Assembly (NCBI RefSeq): GCF_001540865.1
Contig: NC_033644.1
Span: forward strand, 6,173,178-6,237,177
Direction: 5' to 3'
Length of the DNA stretch: 64,000 nucleotides
Source: Ananas comosus
Lineage: Eukaryota; Streptophyta; Magnoliopsida; Poales; Bromeliaceae
Part shown: piece after piece, positions 10,481 to 20,360 of the stretch
Layout of the letters: every line of letters starts with the position of its first letter
Position numbering within the stretch: position 1 is the stretch's first letter
Notes under the pieces: generated by a model
What the model was told of the DNA's origin: nothing
Databases searched by the model: none
Seen by the model: the letters and a program-made list of their open reading frames with translations, nothing else
Translations under genes and position numbers: made by a program

Positions 10481-11536
10481 GTGTAGAGAGACAGAGAAGG
10501 AGTTTTGGTTGTTGCTTCCTCTCTTTCTCTAGTCTTGGACGTCGCTCGTGGTGGAGTCGCGGCTTGAGCTCGGGTAGACTTTGACGTTGCGTCGGAGAGC
10601 CGTTAGAGCGCATGGGTGTTGCGGTTGCACCGTTGGAGGCCGGGCGAGCGCGTGGATTCCCTTCTTTCGACTTCTCGCCGTGGTTGGACGAGCTTGTAGA
10701 GGTGGGTTAATGTTTACCGAAATCGTTGAAATTCCTTCTAAGTTCTAGTATCGTCGACATGTTTCATTGGTTTTATTTTCTTGCTAGTACTCGAATTCAT
10801 GGATTAGAGTATAAAATCTGAATTTGGAGTTAAGCTAGTAATTATATTCATGTTGGACTTGGGAATTGACTTAGGAGAAAACTATTGAACCCTACACTGT
10901 TACTTTTTTGAAAATTACCAAATTTAGCTTTAGGAGCTGTGGTTTGTTTGTATCACCGCTGTTCGTATGCGGTGGATATCCAGATTATTGTAGGATGAGT
11001 TTACGCTCGTGCTGGGATGTCGAGCTTACTTTACAGTAGTGTGTAGACTGTTTCGGACCGTCGGATACGGTCGCGGTTGACGATGGACACAAATTTCTGT
11101 ATTTTGCCTCAGATTGTGCTAAGGGCACGTGAGTTTTGGTTGATAAACCAGTTAGACCCTTTTTGCATTGATTATAGCCTGTGAGAGCCTGATTGAGTTC
11201 GGCAGAGACATACTTACATACTCGGTTGGGTCGCGCCCACGAGTGCCGCTCCGGAGTCTGGCCTTTTGCTTTGCGTTGATGTCGTTATTGTCCGGTTTTG
11301 ACTTGCTCTCCATCGGCAGCCCTTGGGGTGGTGTTCGGTGTAGCTTCGACAGGCGGGACGAGTGTATTCATAGTCCCTAGTGAGATTGGGTTAGAGATTA
11401 CATTTCTATATCTACAGAATAGTGGTTAGCGATAGTATAGTAGCATGTGGCTGTAGAGTTTTACCTGCTTTCTTTACTATCCTTGTGCATAATTTCTGTA
11501 GACTTAGTGGGTGAGCCGTTGAGGTCGGTAACAATT

Positions 11537-11599
11537 CCCACTGAGGACTACTCCTTTTTGCAGTAGTTCTCACACCCAGTTGTTGACCCTTTTTTGCAG
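11537..11599 (+). promoter_or_regulatory. LTR hairpin / 3' splice-site-like module
   Basis: CCCACTGAGGACTACT pairs with AGTAGTTCTC (stem up to 10 bp including one G-T), followed by ACACCC, a pyrimidine-rich stretch and TTTTTTGCAG ending at 11,599. The same order occurs in the other long LTRs with different stem sequences. It could be a splice acceptor with a structured upstream side, or a poly(A)/packaging structure. Confidence 0.5.
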
Positions 11600-12153
11600 A
11601 GCCTTCGTCTGTGGCTGCTGTTGTTGCTGATTCTGATAGTGGAAAGGGAGTCACGAGTTAGATCCATTCCTGCCTTGCTGTAGTGCTAGAGAAGTACCTT
11701 TCGGAGATAGTTTTGGTCTTTCCTTGTACATACTGTGATGTTGTCGAGATACTCGTTGGAGCGAGTTGTGTTGTAGACATTTGTATGTACTGGAACCCCT
11801 TGATATTTTATATATTACTTTTCAGTTTAGCAGCTCTTATCTTGTGGTTGTAGCTTATTTTTGGTTTATAGGTACAGCTATCGCTTCGTCTACAAGAGAA
11901 ATTCCTTTGTGTACAAGTTAGAGGCATCAAAACTTAGGATGGAGTAAATAGTTTCAGTATCTGATACGCACTAGTCTATTGCTAATAGGTTTTCCTGTGT
12001 ATCTTCAACTAATAATGCATTTCGGTCTTTCCTATTTTGACGTTTTGGGCAGGTATTAGCAAAATGATCAGGGCTATCACAAGTATAACATCTTAGTTTG
12101 TCTGTTGGCGTGCCCCAAAAAAACGTGGTAATTCAGGGCGTGACAGATTAAGT

Positions 12154-12165
12154 TGGTATCAGAGA
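12154..12165 (+). other. Primer-binding site (initiator Met tRNA)
   Basis: TGGTATCAGAGA starting 8 nt after the LTR end. It matches the TGGTATCAGAGC complement of the 3' end of plant initiator tRNA-Met, the usual primer of plant LTR elements. It also fixes the LTR's right boundary and the element's orientation. Confidence 0.9.
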
Positions 12166-12449
12166 TTAGCATTAGGTCGTTAGGACCTAGAAACCCTAAG
12201 TTTGGTAAACCTTAGGAAGTCTGGACGCGAGAGGCGTAATTTATAGCGAAAGTCAGTGATTGAATTATTTTAACTCAGCCTAGAGTGGAGTGAGTGACTG
12301 AAGAAGTGTCTATTTCGACCAAGAAAATTATGTCGGCTGCAGACAGCATAGTTTTGAGGAGAAACAGGGGCGGTCTTCTAGACTTTCGCTTGATTGGGTT
12401 GTGAGTGATTGTGTTTTGTATTTGACCCTTGTTTTGGTTTCAGGTAGCC

Positions 12450-13545
12450 ATGTATCGATTTCGAGGTCGACCGTCGACGCGGGACTGTTCCGCACCAGCG
12501 AAGATGTCGGAGCAGGCAGGACCGAGTGCATCCCCCGATCTGAGATAGCAGTTGGCTGCCCTGACGGAGGCGACCATGCAGTAGGGGGCATTGTTATAGA
12601 GGATGTGCGAGACATTTACTCAGCCACCGAGCACAGCACCCAGAGCACCAGAGCAGCCAGCACCACCATCGACTACTCCTATGGCTGCACCAGCCACAGA
12701 TGTACCCCCACTAGTGACAGTTCCTACGGCACAAGTTACATTCTCTAGAGAGGCGTCGCAGATGTCCGAGGCTGAGCAGTAGCGGATGACAGAGAGGCTC
12801 GCTCGTTTTCTTCGGTTTGATTCGCCGCGCTTTGATGGTAGTTGTAGGGAGCACTGGGTTGTAGAGGGCTGGGTGAGCGCGATGGAGAAGTTATTCGAGA
12901 ACTTGTTTATACCAGAGCAGGAGCAGGTACATCTGGGAGTGCACTGTTTGGCAGGTGATGTGCACTCCTAGTGGAGGAGGATGAGGCAGACTCGAGGGTT
13001 GGTGGCGGTACAGATGAAGTGAGACGAGTTTTGTGGATTGCTGTATGGGGGCTATTTCCCAAAACAGCGTGAAGCAAAAACTCGAGGAGGACTTGAAGAA
13101 GCTACAGCAAGGGGAGCGATCTGTTCAGGAGTACACTCGTAAGTTTACTCGGCTTCTGAATTGTGTGCGGTTTGTAGCCAGGGATGAAGCCCACAAGGTG
13201 TATCTGTATGAGGGGGGCTTGAGGCCAGAGATCTTTCGGTTGGTACAGGCGCAGAGGTTGAGAACCTTGGACGCGTCGATTGAGCAGGCATTGCGCGTTG
13301 AGAGAGGAGATGTATCGGTCAGTGAGCGAGCTCAGGTGCCGGGGCAGAGTCAGAATAGAAAGCGCCCGATTCCAGATGACGGAGAATAGTTCAGTAGCAG
13401 GCGTCCACCGAGGCCTCCACGATCACGCTCTTAGGGTCGTGGGTCTTCGGGGCGACAGCATTCTGGGGGACCACGTCAGCAGAGACAGTCACAGGAGACT
13501 CCGCAGTGTGTGATTTGTGGGGGACCGCATTAGCCTCGGACGTGT
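12450..13545 (+). pseudogene. gag (first part), degenerate
   Basis: From ATG at 12,450 (MYRFRGRPS...) there is a proline/alanine-rich N-terminus with several stops. The capsid-like region follows (RFLRFDSPRFDGS..., then KLEEDLKKLQQGERSVQEYTR-type sequence at 13,033-13,389), typical of the Ty3 retrotransposon gag family. A CXXC half (QCVICG) follows, and then the copia LTR insertion at 13,546. The start codon lies 6 nt after a TTGGTTTCAG/G acceptor-like site. Frameshifts and stops rule out function. Confidence 0.8.
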
Positions 13546-15421
13546 TGTAAGAAAATCATGTGTACGCAGCGGAAGAAAATAACACAATTAAAATTTTCTT
13601 GAAAACCAAAGATCACATCGTGTTTCGTTTTAGATCATTAATAATAGATCTAATTGATCTAATCAAATAGGATCTATATTTTATTATATTTTACCTCGCG
13701 CGGGTCGAGATCACCGCGAAGTCGACAATCGTTAAAATTGTTCGTCCTCGGTTAGCAGTGCACACGCCCGACCTCTACTCGCGTCCACACGAAATCACAC
13801 TCTTGATCGAATTTGACGACCGCTTCGATCCGTGATCCGATCACGGATTAACCTTTGCGTCGACGTGAGGAAGATGAATCAATCTTCTAGATGTGCTAGC
13901 AACTTTTGAAGATCGAAACCGATGGATTAATTATGGAGAACTTGAGGAAGAAAGAGGATTGACGGCTAGGGTTTTATATTTCTCTTGTATTAATTTCCAT
14001 TAATTTTAATATGTCATATGACATATATTTATAATGAGAAAACCCTAACGTAATCCTAATCCTAATCGAAATCCTATTCCGATTAGATTATCCATTAACC
14101 CAGAAGTTGGTTATGATATTAACCTAATTCTGAATCCTATTTCTAATTCGATTCGTGTGTAACATTTACACATAAGTCCTCATATTATTTACTAACGATT
14201 AGTAAATACACCATGCAACTTTTACACATAAATACCTCTAATTTACAACAATTGCAAATTAGTCCTTTTACTAATAAATTAGTAAACTTTAGTATTTAAC
14301 TATATTATAATTGTAATTAATCCATCCGATAAACTTCTTTTATCGTATCTTAAATATCGATCATGCGCGATTTCTTATGTGTGTGACCTAATAGGTTCAA
14401 TTCTGTCTGGTAGTGGGATATGATGTGATCTCCATTCACATCATCATCGAAACTTTTTTTGATGGCTCAAACTCTTTTGATTCCACCCTTATAGAATAAT
14501 TAATTATCTATAATTATTTCTATTGGTTCTCACAATCCACCAGTGACACCTAGCAGTATGTAGTGGCAATTCAGTCAGAAGTGAATATCGGACTGAACCT
14601 CTAGGTGCAGTTACCGTACAATACAATCCTTCTATCGCATAGTTCCAACTGAGTGGAGGTCATTAAATATTCGTCAAACCCCTTCACCCGTCATATGACA
14701 GATTTGATAGGTCAGAAGCTCTTATGGTTATTCTTGGAAAACTCTTTTCATACACCATATTACCCCGGCCGAGGATTTCTGAGCTTTACCTTACAAATAG
14801 CATAGAACTAATTATCTCTCTATCGAGAGCGATAGATCCCCTATAAACACACACCCATTCCTGATATGAACCGACTGCAGCCAACATATATTACTAAGAC
14901 CAATGGCTAGAATCAGAGTTTGTTGCATAGTCAAACTACAGTAGCCTCATATTGAATGACCGTGGTGTCGCAGGTCTAAGGATCAGTTGTACCACTGTAA
15001 CATCGAACCAGTTACTGACGAATGAGTAGACATCCATGTAACTGTTCGTAGTTGGTCACGCTCAGTACCCTTGTTCTCCAACAACCACCTGCATGTTCGT
15101 TCCAGTGTCCCCACACTGATGACTCGAGATTCGTTATCCCAAAAGAGAAGCGGCACACACATCAATCTTATCGGATCAATCATCGTCCCCACGATGATCC
15201 TCCGATTGAGAGCATTTATGAATTAATCACCAATAATATGTATCTCAAATTCTCAACTCTTGAGAATACATATTATCATCTTATTAATTCAAAGGACGAT
15301 TCACGGACACATTTAATATGAATGGAATAAAAGGCCCAATAATAAAGATTAAGTACAAAGATATATCCCATAGAAAATAAAATGCGTCATCCTGATAGGC
15401 TTCTAGGGCATACAACTAACA
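13546..15421 (-). mobile_element. Angela-type Ty1/copia solo LTR
   Basis: 1,876 bp bounded by TG/CA and 5-bp duplications CGTGT (13,541-13,545) and TGTGT (15,422-15,426), one mismatch. On the minus strand it begins TGTTAGTTGTATGCCCTAG, the start typical of Angela/BARE-like LTRs, and it ends at ttccgctgcg...TTACA. Size fits that lineage. No internal copia sequence is present, so it is a solo LTR left by LTR-LTR recombination. It interrupts the gag zinc-knuckle region. Confidence 0.88.
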
Positions 15422-15426
15422 TGTGT

Positions 15427-16336
15427 GACCAGCGAGAGGGTCGAGGTTTCAGTTGTGGACAGCCCGGACATATGAGAGCAGCGTGTCCCTCCCCATGCTG
15501 CATCACCAGCATCTTCGACGGCGTCAGCTCTACCGGCACCCCAGCAGTTTTATGGAGCATCACCGAGTTACCGCCAGGATGACAGAGCGTCTGTGCCGCG
15601 ATGGAGTGAGCGGCGACAACAGGCCTCGAGTGACAGGGTGTATGCAGACCAGGTGGAGGACTCTACAACAGCGGACCGGGTGGTAGCAGGTATCATTTTG
15701 ATTTCTGGTATTAGAGCTAGTACCTTATTTGATACCGGTGCAACACATTCTTTTGTTAGCCGAGCTTTTGCATCATTGCATGGTCTAGAGCTAGGGCCGC
15801 TGTTATATGCACGAGAGTTGCAGATTCCTGATCATGTGTTGCATTTGGTGGATTGTTGTTGGGCTTGTTCAGTGCAGTTGGGCCCTTGGATTATGCCTGC
15901 AGATCTGTTGGTCATAGGGCAGCTGCAGGACTTCGATGTTGTACTTGACATGGATTGGCTAGCGCAGTACTATATGACGATTGACTGTGGAGCGATGAGA
16001 ATGACATTCCGCGAGCCAGGTCAGGAGGAGTTTACTTTCAGAGGTTGCAGGAGTATGCTGTTGGCCACTTGGATCTCTTCAGCGAGGGCTAGGCAGCTGA
16101 TGAGTAGAGGATGCATCGTTTCCTTGGCGACTGTAGTAAAGGTGCCTACGGCGGCGCTGGGACTCGAGAATATCCCTATAGTTCGTGAGTTTTCGGATGT
16201 TTTTCCCCCGGAGTTGACGACTATGCCACCAGATAGAGAGATTGAGTTTGCGATTGACGCAGTTCCTGCAACTGCGCCAATCTCGAAGGCACCCTACCAG
16301 ATGGCACCGACAGAGCTGAGAGAGCTGAAGGCGTAG
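15427..16336 (+). pseudogene. gag zinc knuckle and aspartic protease
   Basis: Just after the copia LTR the gag CCHC knuckle appears as FSCGQPGHMRAAC with its first Cys replaced by Gly. The long ORF 15,593-16,336 (247 aa) carries the retropepsin motif LFDTGATHSF (DTG at residues 47-49), the flap region, the GL-DMDWL stretch (G partly lost), and then the connection to RT (FPPELTTMPPDREIEF...). It ends at a TAG within the RT N-terminus. Confidence 0.85.
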
Positions 16337-17520
16337 CTTTAGAGCCTGATGGATAAGGGGTATTGAGACCCAGTGTATCGCCTTGGAGAGCGCCGATGTT
16401 GTTCGTGAAGAAGAAGGATGGTTCACTTAGACTGTGTGTGGATTACCGAAAACTGAATAAAGTGACCATGAAGAACAAGTATCTTTTGCCGCGCTTCGAT
16501 GATCTGTTTGATGAGCTATAAGGATATTGTGTCTTTTTGAAAATTGATCTCCAGTGAGGTTACCACCAGTTGAGGGTGAGGGCCGAGAATGTTCCCAAGA
16601 CGGCTTTTCGGACTCGGTACGGGCATTATGAGTTCACAGTGATGCCTTTTGGATTGACGAATGCCCCTGCCGTATTTGTGGATTTAATGAATCGAGTGTT
16701 TAAGCCGTACTTAGATAGATTCGTGGTTGTATTTATTGATGATATTCTGATATACTACCGGAGTAATGTTGAGCATGAGGAGTACTTGAGGATAGTGTTA
16801 CAGCTTTTGAAGGAGAAGAAGTTGTATGCTAAGTTGAAGAACTGCGAGTTTTGATTTCGGGAGGTTTCTTTTTTGGACCATGTGATTTCTGCAGCAGGAA
16901 TGGCAGTTGACCCGAAGAAGATTGATGCTATTTGGGATTGCCCCAGACCGACGACGGTTACCGAGGTGAGGAGCTTCCTTGGATTGGCTAGGTATTACCG
17001 TCGTTTTGTGGAAAGGATTTGCGAAGCTTTCCACACTTCTCACTCGATTGACTTGGAAAGAAATTACGTTCATCTGGAGTGAGGATTGTCAGAGGAGCTT
17101 TGATGAGTTGAGACAGAGGTTGATGTCAGCTCCTATCCTTGTCCATCTAGTTATGAGGGAAGGATTTGTGATCTATAGTGATGCATCGCACAGCGGGTTG
17201 GGTTGTGTTCTGATGCAGCATGGTAGGGTAATTGTTTATGCTTTCTGGCAATTGAAAGATTACGAGAAGAATTACCCTACACATGACTTGGATCTTGCTG
17301 CGTTGATTTTTGCCTTAAAGTTGTGGCAGCATTACTTGTATGGTGAGCACTGCGAGATTTTTACAGATCATAAAAGTCTCAAGTATCTGTTAACCCAAAA
17401 GGAGTTGAACTTGAGGCAACGCTAGTGGTTGGAGTTATTGATGAATTATGATATCAGCATTCAGTATTACCCCGGCAAGGCGAATGTGGTGGCAGATGCG
17501 TTGAGCAGGAAGTCAGTGTA
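16337..17520 (+). pseudogene. Reverse transcriptase and RNase H, broken
   Basis: RT palm motifs remain in 16,570-16,854 ([20 protein letters not shown] with the Asp pair at residues 57-58). The thumb/connection ([14 protein letters not shown]) follows in the same frame after a stop, then a frameshift into 16,979-17,425. That frame carries the RNase H domain ([33 protein letters not shown]). At least three stops and two frameshifts lie between 16,336 and 17,520. No functional enzyme can be made. Confidence 0.88.
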
Positions 17521-19076
17521 GAGTTTGAGCATATTGATTACTCAGCAGAGACCGTTACTCGAGGAGTTGCAGCGGTTGAGACTTGAGATAGTGTCCCCTG
17601 TGTCTACTGTGAGACTGATTTCTATGGTCTTGCAGCCTACTATGTTGGACAGGATCAGGGAGAAATAGAGTGGAGACTCATTTATTGAGAATTCGAGAGC
17701 AGTTAAAGAGGGGACAGGCGGAGGCCTTTTCTGTGGACAGTTCGAGAGTACTGCGGTACAGGGACCGACTGTGTGTGCTTATGAATTCAGAGATCCGTGA
17801 GGAGATTTTGAGAGAGGCTCATTACTCACCTTGTACGGTTTACCCCGGTGGAACCAAGATGTATAAGGATTTGAAGGCACACTTCTGGTGGAATGGAATG
17901 AAGCAAGACATCGGCAGATATATGGCTCAATGTCTGACTTGCCAACAGGTGAAAGCAGAGCATCAGCTACCTGCTGGCAAGCTTCAGAATCTACCAGTGC
18001 CCGAGTGGAAATAGGAGGAGACTACGATGGACTTTGTCGTGGGTTCATCGAGAGCACAGGGTGGTTTTGATGCTATTTGGGTGATAGTGGACAGACTGAC
18101 CAAGTCTGCTCATTTCCTACCAGTACAGACCACCTCGTCTATAGAGAGACTCGCTCAGTTGTACTTGGATGAGATTGTTAGATTGCATGGTGTGCCTACC
18201 TCGATAGTATCGGATAGAGACCCGAGATTCATCTCACATTTTTGTTGGAGCCTTTAGACGGCCTTGGGTACACAGTTACATTTCAGCACAACATTTCACT
18301 CACAGACAGATGGTCAGTCAGAGCAGACCATTTAGACTCTGGAGGACATGTTGAGAGCATGTATCTTGGACTTTGGATGAGGGTGGCATCAACATTTGAG
18401 ACTGGTTTAGTTTGTGTACAACAACAGCTATCAAGCGAGCATTCGGATGGCTCCGTTTGAAGCATTGTATGGACACAGGTGTTGATCACCTTTGTATTGG
18501 AGTGATGTGGGTGAAAGGAAGACTATGGAGCCTGAAATTCTGATTGAGACAGAGGAGAAGGTCAAGGTTATACGACGACATCTTACGACAGTGTAGAGTC
18601 GACAGAGGAGCTATGTCAATACCAGGAGACGAGACTTAGAATTTCAGGTTGGAGATTATGCATTTTTGAAAGTCTCGCCGTCCTGAGGGATACGGAGATT
18701 CGGAGTTCGTGGAAAGCTCAGTCCACGATTTGTAGACCCTTTCGAGGTATTAGAGCGAGTCGGACCAGTAGCCTACAGGATTGCTCTACCTCTATGACTG
18801 TCCGGTATTCATGATGTATTTCATGTCTCGTCATTGAGGAGATATGTGTTTGACCCCTTGCACGTGATTGACTTCACTCCACTGGAGCTTGGCGAAGACT
18901 TGCGATATGAGGAGCGACCGGTGCGGACTCTTGCTCGGAAGATGAAAGAATTACGCAATCGGGTCATCCCTTATGTAAAAGTGCAGTGGAGCAATCACGA
19001 GGAGCATGAGGCAACTTGGGAGTCGAAGACGGTGATGCGGGAGTCCCACCCTTACTTGTTTGAGGCTCAGGATTGA
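17521..19076 (+). pseudogene. Integrase with C-terminal chromodomain, broken
   Basis: The zinc-binding HHCC region is in 17,670-18,014. First His and CLTCQQ are present, but the second His is Tyr (TVYPGGTKMY, where the family has HPGGTKMY). The catalytic core is in 18,027-18,257 (VIVDRLTKSAHFLP and SIVSDRDPRF). The final frame 18,834-19,076 holds a chromodomain (RNRVIPYVKVQWSNHEEHEATWE) that in chromoviruses guides insertion into heterochromatin. Several stops interrupt the reading frame. Confidence 0.88.
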
Positions 19077-19087
19077 GGTATGCTTCT

Positions 19088-19123
19088 AAGTTTCGAGGAC
19101 GAAACTTTTATAGTGGGGGAGGA
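19088..19123 (+). other. Hairpin plus polypurine tract before the 3' LTR
   Basis: An 8-bp perfect stem (AAGTTTCG / CGAAACTT, loop AGGA, 19,088-19,107) is followed by the PPT AGTGGGGGAGGA (19,112-19,123) abutting the LTR's TGTAG. The PPT primes plus-strand DNA synthesis. The hairpin has an almost identical counterpart at the same place in the minus-strand Tekay/Del element (53,384-53,405). Confidence 0.85.
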
Positions 19124-20360
19124 TGTAGTATCCCTGGTGTTTAGTTGCCAGTGAGATTTCAACATCTGAGGGTTGTCGACACATCTGGAGAGTGTCGGGA
19201 CAAGTTGGAGTCTTTTTGGCGCGAAATGGATGCAAAACGGACTCGACGCGAGGTGAGAGTGGAGTTCTGACGCTGAAATCCGTAAAGTACAGGATTTCAG
19301 TGTTGAGTACCGGTACCCCAGTGTAATTCCAGAATAGAATGCTCTTGGGTTGCCCCTATCTAATGCTTAGTACCGGTACCCCGTGCGCGAGCTTGCGGGT
19401 TAAGAGGCCGAGTACCTATAACCAAGTGGGGTACCGGTACTCCAGCTGGATTTCTGAGTTGGTGAGGGGCGTTTTGGTCATTTGAGGCATCGTTAATCCC
19501 AACCTTACCCCACCTCTTTATATATGTGTAGAGAGATAGAGAAGGAGTTTTGGTTGCTGCTTCCTCTCTCTCTTTAGTCTTGGATGTTGTGTCGAAGAGC
19601 CGTTAGAGCGGGTGGGCGTCGCGGTTGCGCCGTTTGAGGCTGGGCGAGCGCGTGGATTCTCTTCTTTCGACTTCTCGCCATGGTTGGACGAGCTTGTAGA
19701 GGTGGGTTAATATTTACCGAAATCGTCAGAATTCCTCTTAAGTTCTAGTATCGTCGACATGTTTTATTGGTTTTGTTTTCTTGCTAGTACTCGAATTCAT
19801 GGATTAGAGTATAAAATCTGAATTTGGAGTTAAGCTAGTAATTATATTTATGTTAGACTTGGGAATTGACTTAGCAGAAAACTATTGAACCCTACATTGT
19901 TACTTTTCTGAAAATTACTAGATTTAGCTTTAGAACCTGTGGTTTGTTTGTATCGCCGTTGTTCGTATGTGGTGGATATCCAGATTATTGTAGGATGAGT
20001 TTACGCTCGTGCTGGGATACCGAGATTACTTTACAGTAGTATGTAGACTGTTTTGAACTATCGGGTGCCGTCGCGGTTGACAGTAGACCCAGATTTCTGT
20101 ATTTTGCCTCAGATTGTGCCAAGAGCACGTGAGCTTTGGTTGATAGACCAGTTAGACCCTTTTTGCATTGACTACAGTCTGTGAGAGTCTGATTCAGTTC
20201 GGCAGAGACACGCTTGCATACTCGGTTGGGTCGCGCCCACGAGTGCCGCTCTGGAGTCTGGCTTTTTGTTTTGTGTTGATGTCGTTGTTGTTCGGTTTTG
20301 ACTTGCTCTGCACCGGCAGCCCTTGGGGTGGTGTTCGGTGTAGATTCAACAGGCAGGATG
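19124..20360 (+). repeat. 3' LTR of the Tekay/Del element, left part
   Basis: Starts TGTAGTATCCCTGG and aligns with the 5' LTR from 10,033. It ends at GGATG, the target duplication of the solo LTR inserted at 20,361. It keeps a reduced GTACCGGTAC array (about 19,308-19,440) and the GTGGGT donor-like site (19,702). Confidence 0.95.

Larger units (their letters stand above)
10033..12145 (+). repeat. 5' LTR of the plus-strand Tekay/Del element
   Basis: Begins TGTAGTATCG and ends GGGCGTGACA (2,113 bp). It aligns with the 3' LTR at 19,124 over most of its length. Differences include about 24 and 45 bp present only here in U3/leader, and a block of about 180 bp near the right end (about 11,920-12,105) with no counterpart in the 3' LTR. 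Contains the GTACCGGTAC array, a TATA box, a putative 5' splice site (10,702) and a hairpin/acceptor module (11,537-11,599). Confidence 0.95.
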
